This document shows positions 10,756 to 22,739 of a DNA stretch of 64,000 bases, in pieces. The stretch covers positions 17,684,294-17,748,293 of the forward strand of contig CM026400.1 in the NCBI GenBank assembly GCA_014843695.1, in the 5' to 3' direction. Below the pieces are notes generated by a model. It was not told the DNA's origin, ran no database searches, and saw nothing but the letters and a program-made list of their open reading frames with translations. The translations under genes and the position numbers were made by a program. Position 1 is the stretch's first letter, and the number at the start of each line of letters is the position of its first letter. This DNA is from Archivesica marissinica. Its lineage: Eukaryota; Mollusca; Bivalvia; Venerida; Vesicomyidae.

Positions 10756-10778
10756 GCACTGTGACAGTAGTGGTCAAT

Positions 10779-11022
10779 ACCGAGTTAGCGCAGTGGTTAG
10801 CACGCACGCTTTTCACCACTGCAATCCGGTTTCGATCTTCCGACCGGTAAGTATGTCAGATGGTACGATGGTCGCCAGATCGGACAGGTGGGTTTTCTCC
10901 GGGTACTCCGGTTTCCTCCCACACGAATGACCACATATACACTTTCATCCGCGCCAACGAGAATGGTTAATATAAGTTGTTAAAACTTTCTTCGCAATCG
11001 TTGTAATATAAATAAAGTTTAA
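10779..11022 (+). mobile_element. SINE family 2
   Basis: The head is ACCGAGTTAGCGCAGTGGTT. The body has GGTCGCCAGATCGGACAGG, and the tail GGTTAATATAAGTTGTTAAA and AATAAAGTTTAAAT. It lies 16 bp beyond the right target duplication of the hAT element. Confidence 0.9.
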
Positions 11023-11104
11023 ATACCTCATAATATGTCCACCGTTTGCCTGGATACAAACCTGACGCATGGAGCCTAGCAGATGGTTCAATAATGCTCG
11101 TGGT

Positions 11105-11185
11105 ATTTTATTTACATTCTAAGTGATTTTATTTACATTCTAAGTGATTTTATTTACATTCTAAGTGATTTTATTTACATTCTAA
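11105..11185 (+). repeat. 22-bp tandem repeat, about four copies
   Basis: Unit TATTTACATTCTAAGTGATT plus two bases, nearly perfect. It lies about 80 bp after a SINE tail. Confidence 0.9.
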
Positions 11186-11370
11186 TTGGCGTATTCTTTT
11201 CAATAAAGAAATGCAGTCATTTAATTTAATCAAACGTTAGCTTGACCTACTGGTGCGGGCCGTTGTCTAATGTTACTAAAACTTGTGGCCCAAATCATTT
11301 GTATTTTCATGCTATGTATTGCATCTTTATGTATATGACATATCTACTATTGATTTGCAATACAATATGG

Positions 11371-11685
11371 TTAAATAAAATTGCATTCCAGATCTGAACT
11401 AACCGTTTGGAAGCGATTTCTCAGATGCACAAGCAGAATATGATTGCTCTGTTGACCTGACGTCACACGTGGACGTCCTGCACGAGGTCGATTCCCCGAC
11501 GTAGCCAAACTGTTGATGTCTCTCCACACAATGCCGGATTGTGTTTCGATGGACATGTAAACGATTTGGCACATGCAAGCTTCAAGCATACCAATAATCC
11601 GGAGGCGTTCATTTTCATCTAACCTCGACCTGGCACTGATGACAACATTTAATACAAACGTTATAATACTGTTTTTACTGTTCAT
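11371..11685 (-). pseudogene. Tc1-like transposase N-terminal remnant
   Basis: The - strand frame holds RLRIIGMLEAC, a weakly preserved helix-turn-helix, then GNRPRAGRPRV and HILLVHLRNRFQT. The latter correspond to the RPR.GRPRVT and H..L.HLRNRF blocks between the DNA-binding and catalytic domains of Tc1-like transposases (knowledge). The DDE domain is absent and I find no terminal repeats. Confidence 0.75.
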
Positions 11686-11756
11686 TGGTCTCCAAAAAGT
11701 GGCCTAACAGTTGAAAAACCTTTTCATGGATTTTCAATGTCGAATTGAATGGCTGG

Positions 11757-14700
11757 ACGAGAAAAACGTGCAAACTGACCAACGCCAATAGAGAGCAAAC
11801 TGCACGGGGAAAACGTGCAAACTGACCAACGTCACTAGAGAGCAATCTGCACGGGGAAAACCGTGCAAACTGACCAACGCCTATATAGAGCAAACTGCAC
11901 GGGAAAACCGTGCAAACTGACCAACGCCTATATAGAGCAAACTGCACGGGAAAACCGTGCAAACTGACCAACGCCTATATAGAGCAATCTGCACGGGGAA
12001 ACCGTGTAAACTGACCAACGCCAATAGAGAGCAATCTGCACGGGGAAACCGTGCAAACTGACCAACGCCTATATAGAGCAATCTGCACGGGAAACCGTGC
12101 AAACTGACCAACGCCTATATAGAGCAATCTGCACGGGAAACCGTGCAAACTGACCAACGCCTATATAGAGCAAACTGCACGGGAAAACCGTGCAAACTGA
12201 CCAACGCCTATATAGAGCAATCTGCACGGGAAACCGTGCAAACTGACCAACGCCTATATAGAGCAAACTGCACGGGGAAACCGTGCAAACTGACCAACGC
12301 CTATATAGAGCAATCTGCACGGAAAAACCGTGCAAACTGACCAACGCCAATAGAGAGCAATCTGCACGGGGAAACCGTGCACACTGACCAACGCCTATAT
12401 AGAGCAAACTGCACGGGAAACCGTGCAAACTGACCAACGCCAATATAGAGCAAACTGCACGGGAAAACCGTGCAAACTGACCAACGCCAATAGAGAGCAA
12501 TCTGCACGGGGAAACCGTGCAAACTGACCAACGCCTATATAGAGCAATCTGCACGGGGAAACCGTGCAAACTGACCAACGCCAATAGAGAGCAATCTGCA
12601 CGGGAAACCGTGCAAACTGACCAACGCCTATATAGAGCAATCTGCACGGGGAAACCGTGCAAACTGACCAACGCCAATAGAGAGCAATCTGCACGGGGAA
12701 ACCGTGCAAACTGACCAACGCCTATATAGAGCAATCTGCACGGGAAAACCGTGCAAACTGACCAACGCCTATATAGAGCAAACTGCACGGGAAAACCGTG
12801 CAAACTGACCAACGCCAATAGAGAGCAATCTGCACGGGGAAACCGTGCAAACTGACCAACGCCTATATAGAGCAAACTGCACGGGAAAACCGTGCAAACT
12901 GACCAACGCCAATAGAGAGCAATCTGCACAGGGAAACCGTGCAAACTGACCAACGCCTATATAGAGCAAACTGCACGGGGAAACCGTGCAAACTGACCAA
13001 CGCCAATATAGAGCAAACTGCACGGGGAAACCGTGCAAACTGACCAACGCCAATAGAGAGCAATCTGCACGGGGAAACCGTGCAAACTGACCAACGCCTA
13101 TATAGAGCAAACTGCACGGGAAAACCGTGCAAACTGACCAACGCCAATAGAGAGCAATCTGCACGGGAAAACCGTGCAAACTGACCAACGCCTATATAGA
13201 GCAAACTGCACGGGAAAACCGTGCAAACTGACCAACGCCAATAGAGAGCAATCTGCACGGGGAAACCGTGCAAACTGACAAACGCCTATATAGAGCAATC
13301 TGCACGGGGATACCGTGCAAACTGACCAACGCCTATATAGAGCAATCTGCACGGGAAAACCGTGCAAACTGACCAACGCCAATTGACAGCTATCTGCACG
13401 GGGAAACCGTGCAAACGGACCAACGCCTATATAGAGCAAACAGAACGGGGAAACCGTGCAAACTGACCAACGCCAATAGAGAGCAATCTGCACGGGGAAA
13501 CCGTGCAAACTGACCAACGCCTATATAGAGCAAACTGCACGGGAAAACCGTGCAAACTGACCAACGCCTATATAGAGCAAACTGCACGGGAAAACCGTGC
13601 AAACTGACCAACGCCAATAGAGAGCAATCTGCACGGGGAAACCGTGCAAACTGACCAACGCCTATATAGAGCAAACTGCACGGGAAAACCGTGCAAACTG
13701 ACCAACGCCAATAGAGAGCAATCTGCACGGGGAAACCGTGCAAACTGACCAACGCCTATATAGAGCAAACTGCACGGGAAAACCGTGCAAACTGACCAAC
13801 GCCTATATAGAGCAAACTGCACGGGAAAACCGTGCAAACTGACCAACGCCAATAGAGAGCAATCTGCACGGGGAAACCGTGCAAACTGACCAACGCCTAT
13901 ATAGAGCAAACTGCACGGGGAAAACGTGCAAACTGACCAACGCCAATATAGAGCAAACTGCACGGGGAAACCGTGCAAACTGACCAACGCCAATAGAGAG
14001 CAATCTGCACGGGGAAACCGTGCAAACTGACCAACGCCTATATAGAGCAAACTGCACGGGAAAACCGTGCAAACTGACCAACGCCAATAGAGAGCAATCT
14101 GCACGGGGAAACCGTGCAAACTGACCAACGCCTATATAGAGCAATCTGCACGGGGAAACCGTGCAAACTGACCAACGCCTATATAGAGCAAACTGCACGG
14201 GAAAACCGTGCAAACTGACCAACGCCAATATAGAGCAATCTGCACGGGAAAACCGTGCAAACTGACCAACGCCTATATAGAGCAAACTGCACGGGAAAAC
14301 CGTGCAAACTGACCAACGCCAATAGAGAGCAATCTGCACGGGGAAACCGTGCAAACTGACCAACGCCTATATAGAGCAATCTGCACGGGAAAACCGTGCA
14401 AACTGACCAACGCCTATATAGAGCAAACTGCACGGGAAAACCGTGCAAACTGACCAACGCCTATAGAGAGCAATCTGCACGGGGAAACCGTGCAAACTGA
14501 CCAACGCCTATATAGAGCAATCTGCACGGGAAACCGTGCAAACTGACCAACGCCTATATAGAGCAATCTGCACGGGAAAACCGTGCAAACTGACCAACGC
14601 CTATATAGAGCAATCTGCACGGGAAAACCGTGCAAACTGACCAACGCCAATATAGAGCAATCTGCACGGGGAAACCGTGCAAACTGACCAACGCCTATAT

Positions 14701-17700
14701 AGAGCAAACTGCACGGGGAAACCGTGCAAACTGACCAACGCCTATATAGAGCAATCTGCACGGGAAAACCGTGCAAACTGACCAACGCCAATAGAGAGCA
14801 ATCTGCACGGGGAAACCGTGCAAACTGACCAACGCCTATATAGAGCAAACTGCACGGGAAACCGTGCAAACTGACCAACGCCTATATAGAGCAAACTGCA
14901 CGGGAAAACCGTGCAAACTGACCAACGCCAATATAGAGCAATCTGCACGGGAAAACCGTGCAAACTGACCAACGCCAATAGAGAGCAATCTGCACGGGGA
15001 AACCGTGCAAACTGACCAACGCCTATATAGAGCAATCTGCACGGGGAAACCGTGCAAACTGACCAACGCCAATAGAGAGCAATCTGCACGGGGAAACCGT
15101 GCAAACTGACCAACGCCTATATAGAGCAATCTGCACGGGGAAACCGTGCAAACTGACCAACGCCAATAGAGAGCAATCTGCACGGGGAAACCGTGCAAAC
15201 TGACCAACGCCTATATAGAGCAATCTGCACGGGAAAACCGTGCAAACTGACCAACGCCTATATAGAGCAATCTGCACGGGGAAACCGTGCAAACTGACCA
15301 ACGCCAATAGAGAGCAATCTGCACGGGGAAACCGTGCAAACTGACCAACGCCTATATAGAGAAATCTGCACGGGGAAACCGTGCAAACTGACCAACGCCA
15401 ATATACAGCAAACTGCACGGGAAAACCGTGCAAACTGACCAACGCCAATAGAGAGCAATCTGCACGGGGAAACCGTGCAAACTGACCAACGCCTATATAG
15501 AGCAAACTGCACGGGAAAACCGTGCAAACTGACCAACGCCAATAGAGCAATCTGCACGGGAAACCGTGCAAACTGACCAACGCCTATATAGAGCAAACTG
15601 AACGGGAAACCGTGCAAACTGACCAACGCCAAGAGAGCAATCTGCACGGGGAAACCGTGCAAACTGACCAACGCCTATATAGAGCAAACTGCACGGGAAA
15701 ACCGTGCAAACTGACCAACGCCAATAGAGAGCAATCTGCACGGGAAAACCGTGCAAACTGACCAACGCCTATATAGAGCAAACTGCACGGGAAAACCGTG
15801 CAAACTGACCAACGCCTATATAGAGCAATCTGCACGGGGAAACCGTGCAAACTGACCAACGCCTATATAGAGCAATCTGCACGGGAAAACCGTGCAAACT
15901 GACCAACGCCAATTGAGAGCTATCTGCACGGGAAACCGTGCAAACTGACCAACGCCTATATAGAGCAATCTGACGGGGAAACCGTGCAAACTGACCAACG
16001 CCTATAGAGCAATCTGCACGGGAACCGTGCAAACTGACCAACGCCTATATAGAGCAAACTGCACGGGAAAACCGTGCAAACTGACCAACGCCAATAGAGA
16101 GCAATCTGCACGGGAAAACCGTGCAAACTGACCAACGCCAATAGAGAGCAATCTGCACGGGGAAACCGTGCAAACTGACCAACGCCTATATAGAGCAAAC
16201 TGCACGGGAAAACCGTGCAAACTGACCAACGCCAATAGAGAGCAATCTGCACGGGGAAACCGTGCAAACTGACCAACGCCTATATAGAGCAAACTGCACG
16301 GGAAAACCGTGCAAACTGACCAACGCCTATATAGAGCAATCTGCACGGGGAAACCGTGCAAACTGACCAACGCCAATAGAGAGCAATCTGCACGGGGAAA
16401 CCGTGCAAACTGACCAACGCCTATATAGAGCAATCTGCACGGGAAAACCGTGCAAACTGACCAACGCCTATATAGAGCAATCTGCACGGGGAAACCGTGC
16501 AAACTGACCAACGCCAATAGAGAGCAATCTGCACGGGGAAACCGTGCAAACTGACCAACGCCTATATAGAGAAATCTGCACGGGGAAACCGTGCAAACTG
16601 ACCAACGCCAATATAGAGCAAACTGCACGGGAAAACCGTGCAAACTGACCAACGCCAATAGAGAGCAATCTGCACGGGGAAACCGTGCAAACTGACCAAC
16701 GCCTATATAGAGCAAACTGCACGGGAAAACCGTGCAAACTGACCAACGCCAATAGAGAGCAATCTGCACAGGGAAACCGTGCAAACTGACCAACGCCTAT
16801 ATAGAGCAAACTGCACGGGGAAACCGTGCAAACTGACCAACGCCAATATAGAGCAAACTGCACGGGGAAACCGTGCAAACTGACCAACGCCAATAGAGAG
16901 CAATCTGCACGGGGAAACCGTGCAAACTGACCAACGCCTATATAGAGCAAACTGCACGGGAAAACCGTGCAAACTGACCAACGCCAATAGAGAGCAATCT
17001 GCACGGGAAAACCGTGCAAACTGACCAACGCCTATATAGAGCAAACTGCACGGGAAAACCGTGCAAACTGACCAACGCCAATAGAGAGCAATCTGCACGG
17101 GGAAACCGTGCAAACTGACAAACGCCTATATAGAGCAATCTGCACGGGGAAACCGTGCAAACTGACCAACGCCTATATAGAGCAATCTGCACGGGAAAAC
17201 CGTGCAAACTGACCAACGCCAATTGACAGCTATCTGCACGGGGAAACCGTGCAAACGGACCAACGCCTATATAGAGCAAACAGAACGGGGAAACCGTGCA
17301 AACTGACCAACGCCAATAGAGAGCAATCTGCACGGGGAAACCGTGCAAACTGACCAACGCCTATATAGAGCAAACTGCACGGGAAAACCGTGCAAACTGA
17401 CCAACGCCTATATAGAGCAAACTGCACGGGAAAACCGTGCAAACTGACCAACGCCAATAGAGAGCAATCTGCACGGGAAACCGTGCAAACTGACCAACGC
17501 CTATATAGAGCAAACTGCACGGGAAAACCGTGCAAACTGACCAACGCCTATAGAGAGCAATCTGCACGGGAAACCGTGCAAACTGACCAACGCCAATATA
17601 GAGCAATCTGCACGGGGAAACCGTGCAAACTGACCAACGCCTATATAGAGCAATCTGCACGGGAAAACCGTGCAAACTGACCAACGCCTATATAGAGCAA

Positions 17701-20700
17701 TCTGCACGGGAAAACCGTGCAAACTGACCAACGCCTATATAGAGCAAACTGCACGGGAAAACCGTGCAAACTGACCAACGCCTATATAGAGCAATCTGCA
17801 CGGGAAAACCGTGCAAACTGACCAACGCCAATAGAGAGCAATCTGCACGGGGAAACCGTGCAAACTGACCAACGCCTATATAGAGCAAACTGCACGGGAA
17901 ACCGTGCAAACTGACCAACGCCAATATAGAGCAAACTGCACGGGAAAACCGTGCAAACTGACCAACGCCAATAGAGAGCAATCTGCACGGGGAAACCGTG
18001 CAAACTGACCAACGCCTATATAGAGCAATCTGCACGGGGAAACCGTGCAAACTGACCAACGCCAATAGAGAGCAATCTGCACGGGGAAACCGTGCAAACT
18101 GACCAACGCCTATATAGAGCAATCTGCACGGGGAAACCGTGCAAACTGACCAACGCCAATAGAGAGCAATCTGCACGGGGAAACCGTGCAAACTGACCAA
18201 CGCCTATATAGAGCAATCTGCACGGGAAAACCGTGCAAACTGACCAACGCCTATATAGAGCAATCTGCACGGGGAAACCGTGCAAACTGACCAACGCCAA
18301 TAGAGAGCAATCTGCACGGGGAAACCGTGCAAACTGACCAACGCCTATATAGAGCAATCTGCACGGGAAAACCGTGCAAACTGACCAACGCCAATATAGA
18401 GCAATCTGCACGGGGAAACCGTGCAAACTGACCAACGCCAATAGAGAGCAATCTGCACGGGGAAACCGTGCAAACTGACCAACGCCTATATAGAGCAAAC
18501 TGCACGGGAAAACCGTGCAAACTGACCAACGCCAATAGAGAGCAATCTGCACGGGGAAACCGTGCAAACTGACCAACGCCTATATAGAGCAATCTGCACG
18601 GGGAAACCGTGCAAACTGACCAACGCCAATATAGAGCAAACTGCACGGGAAAACCGTGCAAACTGACCAACGCCAATAGAGAGCAATCTGCACGGGGAAA
18701 CCGTGCAAACTGACCAACGCCTATATAGAGCAAACTGCACGGGAAAACCGTGCAAACTGACCAACGCCAATAGAGAGCAATCTGCACGGGGAAACCGTGC
18801 AAACTGACCAACGCCTATATAGAGCAAACTGCACGGGGAAACCGTGCAAACTGACCAACGCCATATAGAGCAATCTGCACGGGGAAACCGTGCAAACTGA
18901 CCAACGCCAATAGAGCAATCTGCACGGGGAAACCGTGCAAACTGACCAACGCCTATATAGAGCAAACTGCACGGGAAAACCGTGCAAACTGACCAACGCC
19001 AATAGAGAGCAATCTGCACGGGAAAACCGTGCAAACTGACCAACGCCAATATAGAGCAATCTGCACGGGGAAACCGTGCAAACTGACCAACGCCAATAGA
19101 GAGCAATCTGCACGGGAAACCGTGCAAACTGACCAACGCCTATATAGAGCAATCTGCACGGGGAAACCGTGCAAACTGACCAACGCCAATATAGAGCAAA
19201 CTGCACGGGGAAACCGTGCAAACTGACCAACGCCTATATAGAGCAAACTACGGGGAAACCGTGCAAACTGACCAACGCCAATAGAGAGCAATCTGCACGG
19301 GAAACCGTGCAAACTGACCAACGCCTATATAGAGCAAACTGCACGGGAAAACCGTGCAAACTGACCAACGCCTATATAGAGCAAACTGCACGGGAAAACC
19401 GTGCAAACTGACCAACGCCAATAGAGAGCAATCTGCACGGGAAAACCGTGCAAACTGACCAACGCCAATAGAGAGCAATCTGCACGGGGAAACCGTGCAA
19501 ACTGACCAACGCCTATATAGAGCAAACTGCACGGGGAAACCGTGCAAACTGACCAACGCCAATAGAGAGCAATCTGCACGGGGAAACCGTGCAAACTGAC
19601 CAACGCCTATATAGAGCAATCTGCACGGGGAAACCGTGCAAACTGACCAACGCCAATAGAGAGCAATCTGCACGGGGAAACCGTGCAAACTGACCAACGC
19701 CTATATAGAGCAAACTGCACGGGGAAACCGTGCAAACTGACCAACGCCTATATAGAGCAATCTGCACGGGAAAACCGTGCAAACTGACCAACGCCTATAT
19801 AGAGCAAACTGCACGGGAAAACCGTGCAAACTGACCAACGCCTATATAGAGCAATCTGCACGGGGAAACCGTGCAAACTGACCAACGCCAATATAGAGCA
19901 ATCTGCACGGGAAAACCGTGCAAACTGACCAACGCCTATATAGAGCAATCTGCACGGGAAAACGTGCAAACTGACCAACGCCAATAGAGAGCATCTGCAC
20001 GGGGAAACCGTGCAAACTGACCAACGCCTATATAGAGCAATCTGCACGGGAAACCGTGCAAACTGACCAACGCCTATATAGAGCAAACTGCACGGGAAAA
20101 CCGTGCAAACTGACCAACGCCTATAGAGCAATCTGCACGGGAAACCGTGCAAACTGACCAACGCCAATATAGAGCAATCTGCACGGGAAACCGTGCAAAC
20201 TGACCAACGCCTATATAGAGCAATCTGCACGGGGAAACCGTGCAAACTGACCAACGCCAATATAGAGCATCTGCACGGGGAAACCGTGCAAACTGACCAA
20301 CGCCTATATAGAGCAATCTGCACGGGGAAACCGTGCAAACTGACCAACGCCTATATAGAGCAATCTGCACGGGGAAACCGTGCAAACTGACCAACGTCAA
20401 TAGAGAGCAATCTGCACGGGGAAAACCGTGCAAACTGACCAACGCCTATATAGAGCAATCTGCACGGGAAAACCGTGCAAACTGACCAACGCCTATATAG
20501 AGCAAACTGCACGGGAAAACCGTGCAAACTGACCAACGCCTATATAGAGCAATCTGCACGGGGAAACCGTGCAAACTGACCAACGCCAATATAGAGCAAT
20601 CTGCACGGGGAAACCGTGCAAACTGACCAACGCCTATATAGAGCAAACTGCACGGGGAAACCGTGCAAACTGACCAACGCCTATATAGAGCAATCTGCAC

Positions 20701-20927
20701 GGGGAAACCGTGCAAACTGACCAACGCCAATAGAGAGCAATCTGCACGGGGAAACCGTGCAAACTGACCAACGCCTATATAGAGCAAACTGCACGGGAAA
20801 CCGTGCAAACTGACCAACGCCAATATAGAGCAATCTGCACGGGAAAACCGTGCAAACTGACCAACGCCTATAGAGAGCAATCTGCACGGGAAAACCGTGC
20901 AAACTGACCAACGCCAATAGAGAGCAA
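11757..20927. repeat. satellite array, 47-bp unit, about 195 copies
   Basis: The unit contains CCGTGCAAACTGACCAACGC, then either CTATATAGAGCAA or CAATAGAGAGCAA, then TCTGCACGGGGAAA or ACTGCACGGGAAAA. A 7-bp stem TGCACGG/CCGTGCA around a 5-nt loop recurs in each unit. The two spacer variants often alternate, giving a 94-bp dimer rhythm. Blocks 12767-13635 and 16607-17475 are nearly identical, as are 15241-15546 and 16441-16746. The right end is lost in a gap. Long frames such as RRWSVCTVSPC are by-products of repetition, since 47 is not a multiple of 3 and all frames cycle. Confidence 0.98.
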
Positions 20928-21927
20928 NNNNNNNNNNNNNNNNNNNNNNNNNNNNNNNNNNNNNNNNNNNNNNNNNNNNNNNNNNNNNNNNNNNNNNNNN
21001 NNNNNNNNNNNNNNNNNNNNNNNNNNNNNNNNNNNNNNNNNNNNNNNNNNNNNNNNNNNNNNNNNNNNNNNNNNNNNNNNNNNNNNNNNNNNNNNNNNNN
21101 NNNNNNNNNNNNNNNNNNNNNNNNNNNNNNNNNNNNNNNNNNNNNNNNNNNNNNNNNNNNNNNNNNNNNNNNNNNNNNNNNNNNNNNNNNNNNNNNNNNN
21201 NNNNNNNNNNNNNNNNNNNNNNNNNNNNNNNNNNNNNNNNNNNNNNNNNNNNNNNNNNNNNNNNNNNNNNNNNNNNNNNNNNNNNNNNNNNNNNNNNNNN
21301 NNNNNNNNNNNNNNNNNNNNNNNNNNNNNNNNNNNNNNNNNNNNNNNNNNNNNNNNNNNNNNNNNNNNNNNNNNNNNNNNNNNNNNNNNNNNNNNNNNNN
21401 NNNNNNNNNNNNNNNNNNNNNNNNNNNNNNNNNNNNNNNNNNNNNNNNNNNNNNNNNNNNNNNNNNNNNNNNNNNNNNNNNNNNNNNNNNNNNNNNNNNN
21501 NNNNNNNNNNNNNNNNNNNNNNNNNNNNNNNNNNNNNNNNNNNNNNNNNNNNNNNNNNNNNNNNNNNNNNNNNNNNNNNNNNNNNNNNNNNNNNNNNNNN
21601 NNNNNNNNNNNNNNNNNNNNNNNNNNNNNNNNNNNNNNNNNNNNNNNNNNNNNNNNNNNNNNNNNNNNNNNNNNNNNNNNNNNNNNNNNNNNNNNNNNNN
21701 NNNNNNNNNNNNNNNNNNNNNNNNNNNNNNNNNNNNNNNNNNNNNNNNNNNNNNNNNNNNNNNNNNNNNNNNNNNNNNNNNNNNNNNNNNNNNNNNNNNN
21801 NNNNNNNNNNNNNNNNNNNNNNNNNNNNNNNNNNNNNNNNNNNNNNNNNNNNNNNNNNNNNNNNNNNNNNNNNNNNNNNNNNNNNNNNNNNNNNNNNNNN
21901 NNNNNNNNNNNNNNNNNNNNNNNNNNN
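20928..21927. other. assembly gap (1000 N)
   Basis: Exactly 1000 N, a conventional placeholder of unknown true size. The left flank is the 47-bp satellite and the right flank is the unrelated 39-bp minisatellite, so the junction between arrays is not sequenced. Confidence 1.
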
Positions 21928-22731
21928 CCATGCCAATACACGAACCCAACTGTTTTTTCCCCACACCACGCTAATACACGAACCCACGATACCAACTGTT
22001 GTTTCCCCACACCACGCCAATACACGAACCCACGATCCAGTCTCCCCACACCACGCCAATACACGAACCCACGATCCAGTCTCCCCACACCACGCCAATA
22101 CACGAACCAACGATGTCTCCCCACACCACGCCAATACACGAACCCACGATCCAGTCTCCCCACACCACGCCAATACACGAACCCACGATCCCAAGTCTCC
22201 CCACACCACGCCAATACACAAACCCACGATCCAGTCTCCCACACCACGCCAATACACGAACCACGATGTTCCCCACACCACGCCAAACACGAACCCACGA
22301 TCCCAAGTCTCCCCACACCACGCCAATACACGAACCCACGATCCAGTCTCCCCACACCACGCCAATACACGAACCCACGATCCAGTCTCCCCACACCACG
22401 CCAATACACGAACCCACGATCCAGTCTCCCCACACCACGCCAATACCCGAACCCACGATCCAGTCTCCCCACACCACGCCAATACACGAACCCACGATCC
22501 AGTCTCCCCACACACGCCAATCACGAACCCACGATCCAGTCTCCACCCACGCCAATACACGAACCACGATCCAGTCTCCCACACCACGCCAATACCCGAA
22601 CCACGATCCAGTCCCCCCACCACGCCAATACCCGAACCCACGATCCAGTCTCCCCACACCACGCCAATACACGAACCCACGATCCAGTCTCCCCACACCA
22701 CGCCAATACACGAACCCACGATCCAGTCTCA
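21928..22731. repeat. minisatellite, 39-bp unit, about 20 copies
   Basis: Unit CCAGTCTCCCCACACCACGC followed by CAATACACGAACCCACGAT. Many copies between 22080 and 22620 carry one- or few-base deletions, which could be real decay or consensus error beside the gap. The last unit runs directly into the 3' end of a LINE at about 22731. Confidence 0.97.
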
Positions 22732-22739
22732 CAAGCAAA

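Noticed and set aside
11881..20536. Many long open frames in the 47-bp satellite (RRWSVCTVSPC-type repeats)
   Set aside because: They follow from the repeat lacking stops in some frames. The same peptides appear in all frames and end at random unit variants; no start context or unique sequence.
11757..20927. CRISPR array
   Set aside because: Direct repeats with an internal dyad suggest it, but there are no unique spacers: the whole 47-bp unit repeats. The genome is eukaryotic and no cas gene is present.
20446..22719. Frames of 427-757 codons crossing the N gap
   Set aside because: Most of the length is N; the ends belong to two unrelated tandem arrays.
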